Shown: in pieces, positions 7,645-17,033 of the stretch
Numbering within the stretch: the stretch's first letter is position 1
Layout: every line of letters starts with the position of its first letter
The notes under the pieces: model-generated
Database searches by the model: none
The model's input: only the letters and a program-made list of their open reading frames with translations
What the model was told of the DNA's origin: nothing
Source: Aliarcobacter sp.
GTDB taxonomy: Bacteria; Campylobacterota; Campylobacteria; Campylobacterales; Arcobacteraceae
NCBI GenBank assembly: GCA_017995775.1
Contig: JAGOIF010000002.1
Location: 1-64,000 of the forward strand
Reading direction: 5' to 3'
DNA: 64,000 nucleotides
Program-made: the position numbers and the translations under genes

Positions 7645-10083
7645 CTATTTCATTTTTATTCTAAGAGAGTTTAACACAACCATCAATGAGCTTAAACTCA
7701 TAGATAAGGCAGCTACTAATGGTATTACAAATCCTAACATCGCCAATGGAATTGTTACCATATTATAAATAATTGATAAAGCTAGATTTTGTTTAATAAA
7801 CTTATACGTCTTACTTGAAATTACAAAAGCATCTTTTAATGAACTCAAAGTTGAATTCAATAAAACAATATCAGAAATAGCCAAAGATACATCAGCTGAA
7901 TTCCCCATAGCGATTGCAACATCTGCATTTCCTAACGCAACACTATCATTTACACCATCACCTACCATCACAACTACTTTATTTTCTTTTTTTAGCTGTT
8001 TTATATAATCAGCTTTTGATATTGGTGTTTGTTTTGATAAATATTTATTTATATTTAATTGTTTTGCTATTTTTGAAGCAACATGTTCATTATCACCCGT
8101 TAACATCACAACTTCAATGTTTTTCTTTTGTAAAAATTCTATTAAACCTTTTGCATTATCTTTTATTTGATCTTCTAGTTCAAAAGTTGCTATTACTTTT
8201 TTATTTATTGAAAACAAATAAACCGTTTTATCAGAATCAAATTTATAGTTAATTTCATTTTGTTCCAATAACTCAATATTTCCACCTAAAAGTTCATAAC
8301 TTTTGCCTTCAATATTTTTATATCTTGCGCTCATACCTTTTGCTTCGATATTTTTCACATCTTCTAATTTTTTTATCTCTAATTCATATTTCGAAGATAA
8401 GTAATTTTTTATTGAAGTACTAACGGGATGAGAAGATGCACTTAGAATCGAATATAATAGGTTGAGTTTATGAATATTATCATCAAAAAATTGTGCTTTA
8501 CTTACGTTTAATTCACCTTTGGTAAGTGTTCCTGTTTTATCAAAAACAACAGTATTTGCAACGGCTAGGGTTTCTATGAATTTTGCTTCTTTAAACAGTA
8601 AACCTTTTTTTGCTAACTCAGAAATTCCAATTAAACTAGCCATTGGAGTTGCTAGTGCTAAAGCACATGGGCATGCGATTACAATTACTGAAACTGCAAC
8701 AATAAATGATTTTTCAAAATGATTAGTTTGTTCATAATCAAAACCTAAATCAAGCCCAAAAAAATACCAAACTAAAAAAGTCATCAAAGCAAGACTTAAA
8801 ATAGTAATAGAAAAACCTTTTGAAATTTCAGTGGCTTTTGTTTGAATATTTGGTTTAGAATTTAGTGAATCTTCAAGAAGTGCAACAATAGAAGAAAAAG
8901 TTGAGTTTTTAAAGTTTTTAGTCACTTCATATTGAATTAAAGAATCAACATTTATAGTCCCACTATAAATATCATCACTAATTTTTTTATAAACAGGGAT
9001 AGATTCTCCGGTCATTGATGATTCATCAAAAAAACCTGCTCCAAAGATTATTTTTCCATCAACTGGAATTTTTTCACCTGCTTTTAGTTCTATAATATCG
9101 CCAATATTTAAACTATTTAAAGCTACTAATTTTCTACTGTTGTTTAAAATCACTGTCGCTTCCAAAGGAAGGCTTGATTTTATTTTATCTAAGGTATCAA
9201 CAGCTGATTTTTTACCAATAACTTCTAAATATTTTCCAACTAATACAAAAGTAATAATCATAGCCACCGAGTCAAAGTAGCTTTCTCCTTTTGCACCAAA
9301 AAGAATAAACATAGAATAAATATATGTCAAAGTAGCTCCAAATGCTACCAAAAAATCCATATTTAATATACGATTTTTTACACCAAAATAAGCGCCTTTG
9401 TAAAATATCCATCCACTATAAAATAGTACAGGTGTTGAAAGTAAAAACTCTCCAATATGAATCATATCTTTTACTTCGTTTGAAATTCCAGTAAAAAATC
9501 CTGTATATTTAGCAACACTTAACATCATAATATTCATAGAAGCAATTACAGCAACCATCATACGAATAAAATAATCTTGTTTTGCCTTTGAAGCTTGAAC
9601 ATCTGCAATTGCTGAATCATAAGCATATGCGTTATATCCTATTGATCTTATTTTTTCAATTATTTGTGATAGTTTTAGCTTATCTTCATCCCAAGTTATT
9701 TTTGCTTTATTGCTTGTGAAATTTATATTTGCTTCTATAATTCCATTTGTATCATGAAGTATTTTTTCATTTAGCCAAACACATGCTGCACAATGTATTC
9801 CTTCTATGATTAAATCAATTTGACTAAAGCCATCTTTTGATTTGCTAACGTAATTATCAAGAAAGTTTAAAGAATCAAATTTTGTAAGATCGTTATTATC
9901 TAGTTTTAATGGAGGTGTTATGGTTTTATTTCCAAGTTTGTCATAAAAAGAGTCTAATCCATCACTTTTTAATATGTGATAAACGCCTTGACAGCCTTTA
10001 CAACAAAAGTTTAGTTCATTTTCCTTTATCATTACTTCAGGGGAAAAGGATAAATGACAATGATTACACTTTATTTTAGACAA
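7645..10083 (-). CDS. ccoI: CcoI/FixI copper-transporting P1B-type ATPase for cbb3 oxidase
   Basis: This is an 812-residue P-type ATPase. An N-terminal Cys-rich segment (CNHCHLSF and CCKGCQGVYH) typical of CcoI/FixI is followed by a heavy-metal domain with HCAACVWLNE (about residues 96-105). The core has the actuator motif SMTGESIP, the copper-binding membrane motif CPCALALATP, the phosphorylation site DKTGTLTKG and the hinge GDGVNDSVALG. It exports or delivers copper for cbb3 oxidase maturation at the inner membrane. The TTG start at 10083 is chosen because AGGAG lies five bases upstream and the Cys motif begins at once. It is cotranscribed with ccoS. A general copper-efflux CopA is less likely given the N-terminus and ccoS. 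Confidence 0.92.
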   Translation of the reverse strand: MSKIKCNHCHLSFSPEVMIKENELNFCCKGCQGVYHILKSDGLDSFYDKLGNKTITPPLKLDNNDLTKFDSLNFLDNYVSKSKDGFSQIDLIIEGIHCAACVWLNEKILHDTNGIIEANINFTSNKAKITWDEDKLKLSQIIEKIRSIGYNAYAYDSAIADVQASKAKQDYFIRMMVAVIASMNIMMLSVAKYTGFFTGISNEVKDMIHIGEFLLSTPVLFYSGWIFYKGAYFGVKNRILNMDFLVAFGATLTYIYSMFILFGAKGESYFDSVAMIITFVLVGKYLEVIGKKSAVDTLDKIKSSLPLEATVILNNSRKLVALNSLNIGDIIELKAGEKIPVDGKIIFGAGFFDESSMTGESIPVYKKISDDIYSGTINVDSLIQYEVTKNFKNSTFSSIVALLEDSLNSKPNIQTKATEISKGFSITILSLALMTFLVWYFFGLDLGFDYEQTNHFEKSFIVAVSVIVIACPCALALATPMASLIGISELAKKGLLFKEAKFIETLAVANTVVFDKTGTLTKGELNVSKAQFFDDNIHKLNLLYSILSASSHPVSTSIKNYLSSKYELEIKKLEDVKNIEAKGMSARYKNIEGKSYELLGGNIELLEQNEINYKFDSDKTVYLFSINKKVIATFELEDQIKDNAKGLIEFLQKKNIEVVMLTGDNEHVASKIAKQLNINKYLSKQTPISKADYIKQLKKENKVVVMVGDGVNDSVALGNADVAIAMGNSADVSLAISDIVLLNSTLSSLKDAFVISSKTYKFIKQNLALSIIYNMVTIPLAMLGFVIPLVAALSMSLSSLMVVLNSLRIKMK

Positions 10084-10200
10084 AAGAACTCCTAAGCATA
10101 TTATAAAAAATTATTTTATTTTTCATGATTATTAATTGAAGATAGATATTATGTTTTATTATGATATTATATCTTAATAATTTAATAGAGAGTCTTAATA

Positions 10201-11820
10201 ATGATAAACAATATTTCTATACTAAAAAACGTAACTATTTTATATGCTGAAGATGAAAAAGACCTAAGAGAGGTTACTCACCAAATCTTAAAAGGCTTTA
10301 CTAAGAAGCAATATGTTGCTGAAAATGGTCAAGAAGGTTTAGAATTATTTAAAGCTCACGAAAAAGAAATAGATTTAATTATCACAGATGTAAACATGCC
10401 TATACTAAATGGTTTAGACATGATAAAAGAGATAAAAAAGATAAATATAAATATCCCAATTATCGTTGCAACTGCATTTTCAAATAAAGAATATTTACTT
10501 GAAGCCATTGATATTGGTGTTGATAAATATGTATTAAAACCAATAGATATTGCAAAACTTCTTCAAGTAATGTCACAATCACTAATTTACCATGAATTAA
10601 AAAATTTATACACAGATACTCTTACGAATCTGCCAAATAGAAATAAACTAAAAAAAGATTTAGAAGAAAATAATATGGATTTAATGGCACTTTTAGACAT
10701 TGATGAATTTTCAACTATAAATGATTTATTTGGAGAAAAAATAGGTGATACGATTCTTTATGAATTAGCCAATAAAATTAGAGATTATTTTAATGATGAT
10801 TATTATGTTTATAGAATAGAAGCTGATAAGTTTGCTATTGTTGCAAAACAAAATAACCAAAATGTGGATGATTTTTATAATTTATGCAAAATATTTGCGG
10901 ATAAAATAGAAAAAGAATCTTTACTAATAGATGAAGATGAAATAGATATAAACATAACAATAGGAATTGCTCAAGGCGATGGTGCAAGAGCCTTTAAATA
11001 CTCACAAAGAGTTATAAACTATGCAAGAACTAAACTTCAAAGAATTATGATTTATAATGAATCATTTAAAATTCAACAATCTTTTGAAGAAAATATAAAA
11101 TGGGTTAAACAATTAAAAGTAGGATTTAGAGAAAATTTATTTCAAGCATATTTCCAAGCTATTGTGGATACGCAAACAAAAAAAGTACACAAATACGAAG
11201 CTTTAATCAGATATGTAACAAAAGAAGGTGTTGAAATAGCTCCTTATAATTTTATAAACGTTGCAAAAAAGACAAAACTTTATCCAAATATAATAAAAAT
11301 TGTAATTCAAGACTCTTTTAAACTAATAAAAAATAAAAATAAAAGAGTATCTGTAAATATTTCATTTGATGATATTGCAAATGAAGAAACAACAGCATTT
11401 ATATATGATATTTTAGAACAAAATAAAGAATATACTCAATTTTTAGAGTTTGAAATATTAGAATCAGAAGAAATTTCAGATTTTAATGAAGTATCAAAAT
11501 TTATTAGTGAAATTAAGAAATTTAATTGTATTGTTGGAGTGGATGACTTTGGTGCTGGATATTCAAACTTCAACCTATTAACACTTCTTGATATTGACTT
11601 CGTTAAGATTGATGGATCATTAATTGAAAAAATCAATACTTCAAAAGATTTAGAGATTATAGTAAGTACTATTGCTAATTTCTCAAAAGAATTCAAAGTT
11701 AAAACAGTAGCTGAATACGTTTCAAATGAAGATATTTATAATAAAATAAAAGAGTTGAAAATAGATTACTGTCAAGGTTATTATTTTGATAGACCTTTAA
11801 GTTACGATAATATCAAGTAG
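10201..11820 (+). CDS. Response regulator with degenerate GGDEF and intact EAL domain
   Basis: The 539-residue cytoplasmic protein has three domains. The receiver (residues 1-125) has acidic residues AEDEKD, phospho-acceptor D in IITDVNMP and lysine in VLKPIDI. The GGDEF domain (about 140-300) begins DTLTNLPNRNKL, but its active-site loop reads RIEADKFA instead of GG[D/E]EF, so diguanylate cyclase activity should be lost. The EAL domain (about 310-535) keeps YEALIRY, DDFGAGYSNF, and VKIDGSLI, so c-di-GMP hydrolysis is plausible. It stands alone without an adjacent kinase and converges with gmk, leaving one base between the stops. The GGDEF remnant may serve as a nucleotide sensor for the EAL domain. 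Confidence 0.88.
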   Translation: MINNISILKNVTILYAEDEKDLREVTHQILKGFTKKQYVAENGQEGLELFKAHEKEIDLIITDVNMPILNGLDMIKEIKKININIPIIVATAFSNKEYLLEAIDIGVDKYVLKPIDIAKLLQVMSQSLIYHELKNLYTDTLTNLPNRNKLKKDLEENNMDLMALLDIDEFSTINDLFGEKIGDTILYELANKIRDYFNDDYYVYRIEADKFAIVAKQNNQNVDDFYNLCKIFADKIEKESLLIDEDEIDINITIGIAQGDGARAFKYSQRVINYARTKLQRIMIYNESFKIQQSFEENIKWVKQLKVGFRENLFQAYFQAIVDTQTKKVHKYEALIRYVTKEGVEIAPYNFINVAKKTKLYPNIIKIVIQDSFKLIKNKNKRVSVNISFDDIANEETTAFIYDILEQNKEYTQFLEFEILESEEISDFNEVSKFISEIKKFNCIVGVDDFGAGYSNFNLLTLLDIDFVKIDGSLIEKINTSKDLEIIVSTIANFSKEFKVKTVAEYVSNEDIYNKIKELKIDYCQGYYFDRPLSYDNIK

Positions 11821-11821
11821 G

Positions 11822-12442
11822 TTAATTTAACCAGTTTGATACTATTTTTTCCTTATCAAAAAGCTTAGTTTTTATTCTTGCAATATTAGCTATACAAACA
11901 AGTTCTTTCGCTGCAATTTCTAAGTCATCATTTATTATTAGATAATCATAGTCTTGAAAAAATCCAACTTCTATTTTTGCATTGTTAATTCTTTTTTCAA
12001 TAATTTCAATACTATCCGTATTTCTTGCATTTAATCTTTCTTCTAAAAGTGTTAATGAAGGTGTTGTAATAAACACTGATGTAACAATAGAATCAAGCTT
12101 ATTTCTTACGATTTCATGCCCTTGAACATCAATATCAAAGATTACAAGTTTACCCTGCTCTAAAGCTTCTTTAATAGGTTTTAAAGAAGTTCCATAATAA
12201 TTATCATGAACTTTTGCATACTCTAAAAAGTCGTCATTTTGTATGTCTTTTTCAAACTCTTCTTTACTTGTAAATAAATAATCTACGCCATTTTCTTCAC
12301 CAGTTCTAGGCTCTCTAGTTGTAGTTGATATTGAAAAATAGTAATCACTTATATCTTTATACACTTCTTTTAAAAGAGTTGATTTTCCACAACCGCTTGG
12401 TCCTGAAAGTATTAAAATTGCGCCTTTTTTTTCATTAATCAA
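11822..12442 (-). CDS. gmk: Guanylate kinase
   Basis: Guanylate kinase converts GMP to GDP with ATP. The 206-residue protein shows the P-loop LSGPSGCGKSTLL (about residues 13-25), the GMP-binding segment STTTREPRTGEENGVDYLF, the Tyr-containing YAKVHDNYYGTS, and the lid and late motif NARNTDS. The start is a TTG at 12442 because no ATG is available ahead of the P-loop. It follows the ChePep-like gene with no gap. The same pairing, gmk directly after a receiver plus acidic protein, is known from Helicobacter pylori (HP0321/HP0322). Confidence 0.93.
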   Translation of the reverse strand: MINEKKGAILILSGPSGCGKSTLLKEVYKDISDYYFSISTTTREPRTGEENGVDYLFTSKEEFEKDIQNDDFLEYAKVHDNYYGTSLKPIKEALEQGKLVIFDIDVQGHEIVRNKLDSIVTSVFITTPSLTLLEERLNARNTDSIEIIEKRINNAKIEVGFFQDYDYLIINDDLEIAAKELVCIANIARIKTKLFDKEKIVSNWLN

Positions 12443-13270
12443 TTATTTTTCCTTTAAACTAATTCTCACGTCAACCGTTTCACCACTTGAAAGCTTATCA
12501 ATTACTGTTTGATCAAATTTTTCTAGTAATGGTCTTAATTCATTAATATTAAAATTGCTTAATATCAAATTATAAGGTTTAAGAGGTGGTTTATTCAAAT
12601 CAAATTCATAATCTTTTACTTCTTCAAGTGCATCATCGATAATTGATGCAATATCTTTCCAATCATTTTTTTCAAGATTAATCTCATTTTGAATAGTTTC
12701 TTCTCTTAATATATCATTTATCTTATTTAATTCTCTGTGGTCTAATATTCCACTTGATTTTAATGTATCAAGATGAACAATACTTTCATCTTCTTCATCG
12801 TAAGAATCATCTTCATCATAAAATGTTGCAATTTTTTTATAATGTTCCTCTTCTTCCAAAGAATTTACATAATTAACAACAGGAACCGTTACTTCTTCGT
12901 CTTCTTCATATGAATTTTTTGAAAAAGATATTCTTTTATTGTTTTTATCTTGTTCTTTTTCTTCTTTTATAAATTTAATTTGTTCAAGAAGTATTTTTTC
13001 AAGGCTTGTAGGTAAAAAAGGTCTTGGGATTATAAAGTCTCTTGCTTTATCAAAAGGTAGTTCTTCAGAGCTAATTGCTCCTAATTTTCTTGAATATTGC
13101 TTAATTAAATTAAATTTATCATCAATAAAACTTTGATCAATTACAATTAAATCATATTTGTCATATACATTAGTAGTTTTTTGTGAAGTTAGATTGATAT
13201 TCAATCTTTTGCAAACTAAAGTAAAAATATGCTCAATTATATTTGTTTCACATATTAATAATAAATTCAC
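12443..13270 (-). CDS. ChePep-like protein: degenerate receiver domain plus acidic linker
   Basis: This is a 275-residue cytoplasmic protein. Residues 1-100 resemble a receiver domain: hydrophobic first strand NLLLICE, then YDLIVIDQSF in the phospho-site position, and FIIPRPFLPTSLEKIL, like the K-P-F end of receivers but with R for K. A highly acidic middle (about 110-165, EEEEHYKK, DEDDSYDEEDE) leads to a helical C-terminal domain with repeated blocks such as LDHRELNKINDILREE and LKPYNLILSNFNINEL. Position before gmk and the Glu/Asp-rich layout match the H. pylori poly-E protein ChePep, a polar chemotaxis regulator of Campylobacterota. The homology is my inference. It overlaps the upstream ATPase gene by four bases. 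Confidence 0.6.
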   Translation of the reverse strand: MNLLLICETNIIEHIFTLVCKRLNINLTSQKTTNVYDKYDLIVIDQSFIDDKFNLIKQYSRKLGAISSEELPFDKARDFIIPRPFLPTSLEKILLEQIKFIKEEKEQDKNNKRISFSKNSYEEDEEVTVPVVNYVNSLEEEEHYKKIATFYDEDDSYDEEDESIVHLDTLKSSGILDHRELNKINDILREETIQNEINLEKNDWKDIASIIDDALEEVKDYEFDLNKPPLKPYNLILSNFNINELRPLLEKFDQTVIDKLSSGETVDVRISLKEK

Positions 13271-13950
13271 TTCATCTCCTGCAGTTTCAAGTCTTCTAGT
13301 TTATATACTTTGTCACATCGCATAGCTAATTCATGCTCATGGGTTACTAAGATTAAGCCACAATCATTATTTCTAATATATTTAAATAAAGTATCCATTA
13401 CAATATTTGCTGTATCTTTATCTAAATTTCCAGTTGGTTCATCTGCAAAAATAATTCTTGGTTTTTTAGTCATTACCCTTGCAATTGAAAGTCTTTGTTG
13501 CTGTCCGCCACTTAGCTCTCCAACTCCTTGATTTATAACATAATCAATATTTAGCTCTTTTAATAAATTTTTATCAATCTCTTCACCACTTAAAAGAGTT
13601 GCTATTTCAAGATTTTCAATTGCCGAAAATCCTCTAAATAAGTAGTGTGCTTGAAAAATAATTCCAAAGTCATCTCTTCTGATTTTTAGAAGTTCACTTT
13701 GTTTTTGTGAATAAATATCTTTACTTTTAAAAACAACACTACCAGAAGATGGCTTTAAAAGTGAAGATAAAATATTAAGAAGAGTAGATTTTCCGCTACC
13801 ACTTGTTCCTATGATTGCAATTGATTCTTTTTTATATAGAGATAAGTTTATATCATTGAAAAGCTCATAATCAAACTTATGAGATAGATTTTTTGCTTGC
13901 AGTAAAAGGTCATCTGCGATGAGCTCATCCATTTTATTAGCTTCACTCAT
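13267..13950 (-). CDS. LolD/MacB-type ABC transporter ATP-binding protein
   Basis: This is an ABC ATPase of about 227 residues of the LolD/FtsE/MacB subfamily. It has Walker A IGTSGSGKSTLL, a Q-loop in IIFQAHYLFRGFSAIENLEI, signature LSGGQQQRLSIARV, Walker B IIFADEPTGNLD and H-loop LVTHE. In Campylobacterota such an ATPase serves lipoprotein release or efflux together with a LolC/E-like permease, which is not adjacent here. ATG at 13950 and GTG at 13953 are adjacent in-frame starts; AAGGA upstream could serve either. It precedes the ChePep-like gene with a four-base overlap and follows tsf after 42 bases, so it may be expressed from the rpsB-tsf promoter. Confidence 0.83.
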   Translation of the reverse strand: MSEANKMDELIADDLLLQAKNLSHKFDYELFNDINLSLYKKESIAIIGTSGSGKSTLLNILSSLLKPSSGSVVFKSKDIYSQKQSELLKIRRDDFGIIFQAHYLFRGFSAIENLEIATLLSGEEIDKNLLKELNIDYVINQGVGELSGGQQQRLSIARVMTKKPRIIFADEPTGNLDKDTANIVMDTLFKYIRNNDCGLILVTHEHELAMRCDKVYKLEDLKLQEMK

Positions 13951-13992
13951 CACGTATTTCCTTTTATTGTTTACATAGTTTTTAAACTACGA

Positions 13993-15039
13993 TTATTTAC
14001 CCATTTGTTTTGCAACTTCAGCTGCAAAATCTTCTTCTACTTTCTCAATACCTTCACCAAGTTCAAATCTAATGTACTCAGTAATTTTAATAGATGCATC
14101 AACATCAGCAATTGCTTGCTCAACAGTTTTTTTGTCATCCATTACATAAGCTTGAGATAAAAGCGCAAATCTACCATCTAATTGAGTATTATCTGTAATA
14201 TATCTTTCGATTTTTCCAGGAATAATATTTGCCCAAATTTTTTCAGGTTTACCTTGTTCTTTTAATTCAGCTTCAAAAGCTGCTTTTGCAGTTGCAATAG
14301 CAGCGTCTGTTAATTGAGATTTAGAAACAAAATCAGGAATGTTTTTTAATGGTTTTCCTAATCTTACTAATTCTTCGTTATCAGCTATTATTTCTGCAAC
14401 GATTGCTCTGTTTTCAGAATCTACAAATGCAGGATCTAAATCAGTATAAGAAATAACAGTTGGTTTCATAGCAGATGCATGCATAGCTAATGATTTTAAT
14501 AATGCAGTTGCTTTATCTTTAGCAGCAGCATCACAAGTTGCAGCTAATAAAACTCCAACTCTACCATTTGTATGAACATAAGCATTAACTACAGTTCCTG
14601 TAATTGTTACTACTTTTCTTGCAACTAGATTTTCACCAATTGTTGCGATTTTTCCATTTAAGAAATCTGAAAAACTTGTACCATTAATAGTAGATACTGC
14701 TAATGCATCAGCATCAGCAATATTATTATCTTGTACGTGTGTAACTATTTCTTGTGTTAAGTTAAGAAAGTTTTCATTTTTAGCAACGAAATCTGTTTGT
14801 GCATTTAATTCAAGCATAGTTGCAACTGTGTTATCTGCGTTAACTTTAACAGCAATAACACCTTCAGCAGCTACATTTCCAGCTTTTTTAGCAGCTTTCC
14901 CAAGTCCAGCTTCTCTTAAAGCTTGAACCGCTTTATCTAAATCACCATCAGTTTCATTAAGTGCATTTTTGCAATCAAGCATACCTGCACCAGTCATTTC
15001 TCTTAATTCTTTAATTAGTTTTGGAGTTGCCCCTGCCAT
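13993..15039 (-). CDS. tsf: Translation elongation factor Ts
   Basis: EF-Ts recycles EF-Tu by exchanging GDP for GTP. The N-terminal UBA-like module and signature PKLIKELREMTGAGMLDCK are present, followed by the core motif NAQTDFVAKNENF (about residues 79-91) that contacts EF-Tu. At 348 residues it is longer than the roughly 280-residue E. coli protein, as is common in Campylobacterota, where the core domain carries an extra subdomain. It follows rpsB by two bases in the standard rpsB-tsf operon. Confidence 0.96.
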   Translation of the reverse strand: MAGATPKLIKELREMTGAGMLDCKNALNETDGDLDKAVQALREAGLGKAAKKAGNVAAEGVIAVKVNADNTVATMLELNAQTDFVAKNENFLNLTQEIVTHVQDNNIADADALAVSTINGTSFSDFLNGKIATIGENLVARKVVTITGTVVNAYVHTNGRVGVLLAATCDAAAKDKATALLKSLAMHASAMKPTVISYTDLDPAFVDSENRAIVAEIIADNEELVRLGKPLKNIPDFVSKSQLTDAAIATAKAAFEAELKEQGKPEKIWANIIPGKIERYITDNTQLDGRFALLSQAYVMDDKKTVEQAIADVDASIKITEYIRFELGEGIEKVEEDFAAEVAKQMGK

Positions 15040-15041
15040 AA

Positions 15042-15827
15042 TTATACTTCCTCAGTTTCAGCTATTTCGCCTTCTGCAACTGCTTCTGCAATTAACGCTT
15101 CAGTTTCTTCTTGTGATACAGGTTCTAAATCTTCACCATTTGCATCAGCTCTTGCTGCTTTACCTTCATTCATTGCTGCAGCCATTTCGTTGCAGAATAA
15201 GTGAATTGATCTGATTGCATCATCATTACCTGGAATTGGTAAATCAACTACATCTGGATCACAGTTAGTATCTAAAGGAGCTACAACAGTAATTCCTAAT
15301 CTTCTAGCTTCAGCAATAGCAATTTTTTCTTTAACAGCATCAAGAACAAACATCATATCTGGAAGTTTGTGCATTTCTTTGATACCACCAAGGTATAATT
15401 CTAACTTTTCTTCTTTTCTAGAAAGCATTAATGCTTCTTTCTTAGTTAAAAGTTCTAATTGACCTTCTTCTCTCATTTTTTTAATAATTTCTAATTTTCT
15501 AATTGATTTTTTAATTGTTCCGAAGTTAGTTAACATTCCACCTAACCATCTGTGGTTAACGTATGGCATGTCACAAGAAATTGCAGCTTTTTTAATTGCT
15601 TCACTAGCTTGTTTTTTAGTACCTACGAAAATCATTGTTTGACCTTCAGCAGCTCTATCTCTAACAACATTATATGTATATCTGAAATATCTTAATGTTT
15701 TTTGTAAATCTATAATATAGATATTTTTTCTAACACCGAAAATGAATTTTTTCATTTTTGGATTCCATCTTCTTGTTTGGTGTCCGAAGTGTACACCACA
15801 CTCTAATAGGTCTTTCATTGTTACCAT
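15042..15827 (-). CDS. rpsB: 30S ribosomal protein S2
   Basis: S2 is a late-assembling small-subunit protein needed for S1 binding. The sequence begins with the family signature [21 protein letters not shown] and contains [10 protein letters not shown] (about residue 93). The conserved C-terminal core [18 protein letters not shown] is also present. A Glu/Ala-rich tail after residue 225 makes the protein 261 residues. AAGGAGAAT immediately upstream of the ATG at 15827 is a strong ribosome site. It heads the rpsB-tsf operon behind an approximately 130-base leader that starts at a TATAAT promoter. Confidence 0.96.
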   Translation of the reverse strand: MVTMKDLLECGVHFGHQTRRWNPKMKKFIFGVRKNIYIIDLQKTLRYFRYTYNVVRDRAAEGQTMIFVGTKKQASEAIKKAAISCDMPYVNHRWLGGMLTNFGTIKKSIRKLEIIKKMREEGQLELLTKKEALMLSRKEEKLELYLGGIKEMHKLPDMMFVLDAVKEKIAIAEARRLGITVVAPLDTNCDPDVVDLPIPGNDDAIRSIHLFCNEMAAAMNEGKAARADANGEDLEPVSQEETEALIAEAVAEGEIAETEEV

Positions 15828-15970
15828 GAGTAATTCTCCTTGAATTAATTGTATTTTTTGTAATAGGGTTTCAGCCTCTGTATCCCTTAATGCCTAAATT
15901 TCTTTAGTCACAACCCCTACAAGGATTGATACATGTGAGGTTCTAATTTAAAATTAGAGTCGTGATTATA
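15828..15970 (-). promoter_or_regulatory. rpsB promoter and long untranslated leader
   Basis: On the minus strand TATAAT lies at 15965-15970, which predicts a start near 15958 and a leader of about 130 bases before the rpsB ATG. The leader begins with a small AT palindrome (15941-15957) and then a G-rich section (TAGGGGTTGTGAC) that can pair with a downstream AACCCTA stretch. S2 mRNAs are autoregulated through leader structures in other bacteria. Whether this leader does the same is inference. Confidence 0.45.
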
Positions 15971-16076
15971 ACCATGTTATGATTAATCTAACTTTAATTG
16001 AAATTAAATCATTTATTCAAATTTTCTTTATTTCTTATTAGATAAAATGATTCAATTAAAAAGCTAAGGATTATTT

Positions 16077-17030
16077 TTGAGTTTACAAAATAAGTTACAT
16101 GAATTAAGAAAAGAGATTGCAAAAGGTGTAGTTGGTCAAGAGCAAATGGTAAATTCTATTCTTATTGGACTTCTTACAAATGGACATATTTTACTCGAAG
16201 GAGTTCCAGGTTTAGCAAAAACCACAACAGTTAAAGCGGTTGCACAAGCAATTGATTTAGATTTTAAAAGAATCCAGTTTACACCTGATTTACTTCCAAG
16301 CGATATTATTGGCGCTCAAATATTTGATATGAAAACAAATGAATTTAAAATCAAAAAAGGACCGATTTTTACAAATCTTCTTTTAGCAGATGAGATAAAT
16401 AGAGCTCCAGCAAAAGTTCAATCCGCTTTACTTGAAGTTATGCAAGAAAGACAAGTTACTATTGCTGATAATACTTTTAAAATCCCATCTCCTTTTTTAG
16501 TTCTTGCAACTCAAAATCCAATTGAGCAAGAAGGAGCTTATAGTCTTCCTGAAGCACAACTTGATAGATTTATGTTTAAAATTATTGTTTCATATAATAC
16601 AAAAGAACAAGAATATGAAATAGCAAAAAAAGCTACAATGAATAGTTTTGAGCAAATTAATAAAATAATAGACAATGATGATTTAGAAAAGCTAAAAGAA
16701 GAAGTTCAAAATATTCATATTGATAAAGAATTAGAAGAATATATTATTGATATCATTGATGCTTCACGAAACCCAAAAGATTATGATTTGGATGAATTGG
16801 TTGACATTATTCAGTTTGGTGCAAGTCCAAGAGCTACTATTGATATGTTTAAAGCAGTAAAAGCAAATGCATTTTTAAGAGGAAACGATTATGTAAGTCC
16901 CATTGATATTGCACTTATTGTAAAAGATACACTTAGACATAGAATTATTTTATCATATGAAGCACTTGCAAAAGAGATAAATATTGATGATGTTATTCAA
17001 AAAATTCTAGAAAAAATAGATATTCCATAA
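16077..17030 (+). CDS. MoxR-type AAA+ ATPase
   Basis: This is a 317-residue MoxR-family ATPase, a chaperone-like AAA+ protein that acts with VWA-domain partners. Walker A is GVPGLAKTT (about residue 41), Walker B LLADEINRAP, sensor 1 LATQNPIEQEG, and the arginine region GASPRATIDM lies in the lid. The start is TTG at 16077, six bases after TAAGGA; no ATG lies ahead of the first conserved helix. It is the first gene of a run with DUF58, a small membrane protein and a VWA protein (a compact bat-type set). It is divergent from rpsB. MoxR systems are linked to stress tolerance and metal-cofactor insertion, but the client here is unknown. Confidence 0.88.
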   Translation: MSLQNKLHELRKEIAKGVVGQEQMVNSILIGLLTNGHILLEGVPGLAKTTTVKAVAQAIDLDFKRIQFTPDLLPSDIIGAQIFDMKTNEFKIKKGPIFTNLLLADEINRAPAKVQSALLEVMQERQVTIADNTFKIPSPFLVLATQNPIEQEGAYSLPEAQLDRFMFKIIVSYNTKEQEYEIAKKATMNSFEQINKIIDNDDLEKLKEEVQNIHIDKELEEYIIDIIDASRNPKDYDLDELVDIIQFGASPRATIDMFKAVKANAFLRGNDYVSPIDIALIVKDTLRHRIILSYEALAKEINIDDVIQKILEKIDIP

Positions 17031-17033
17031 AAT

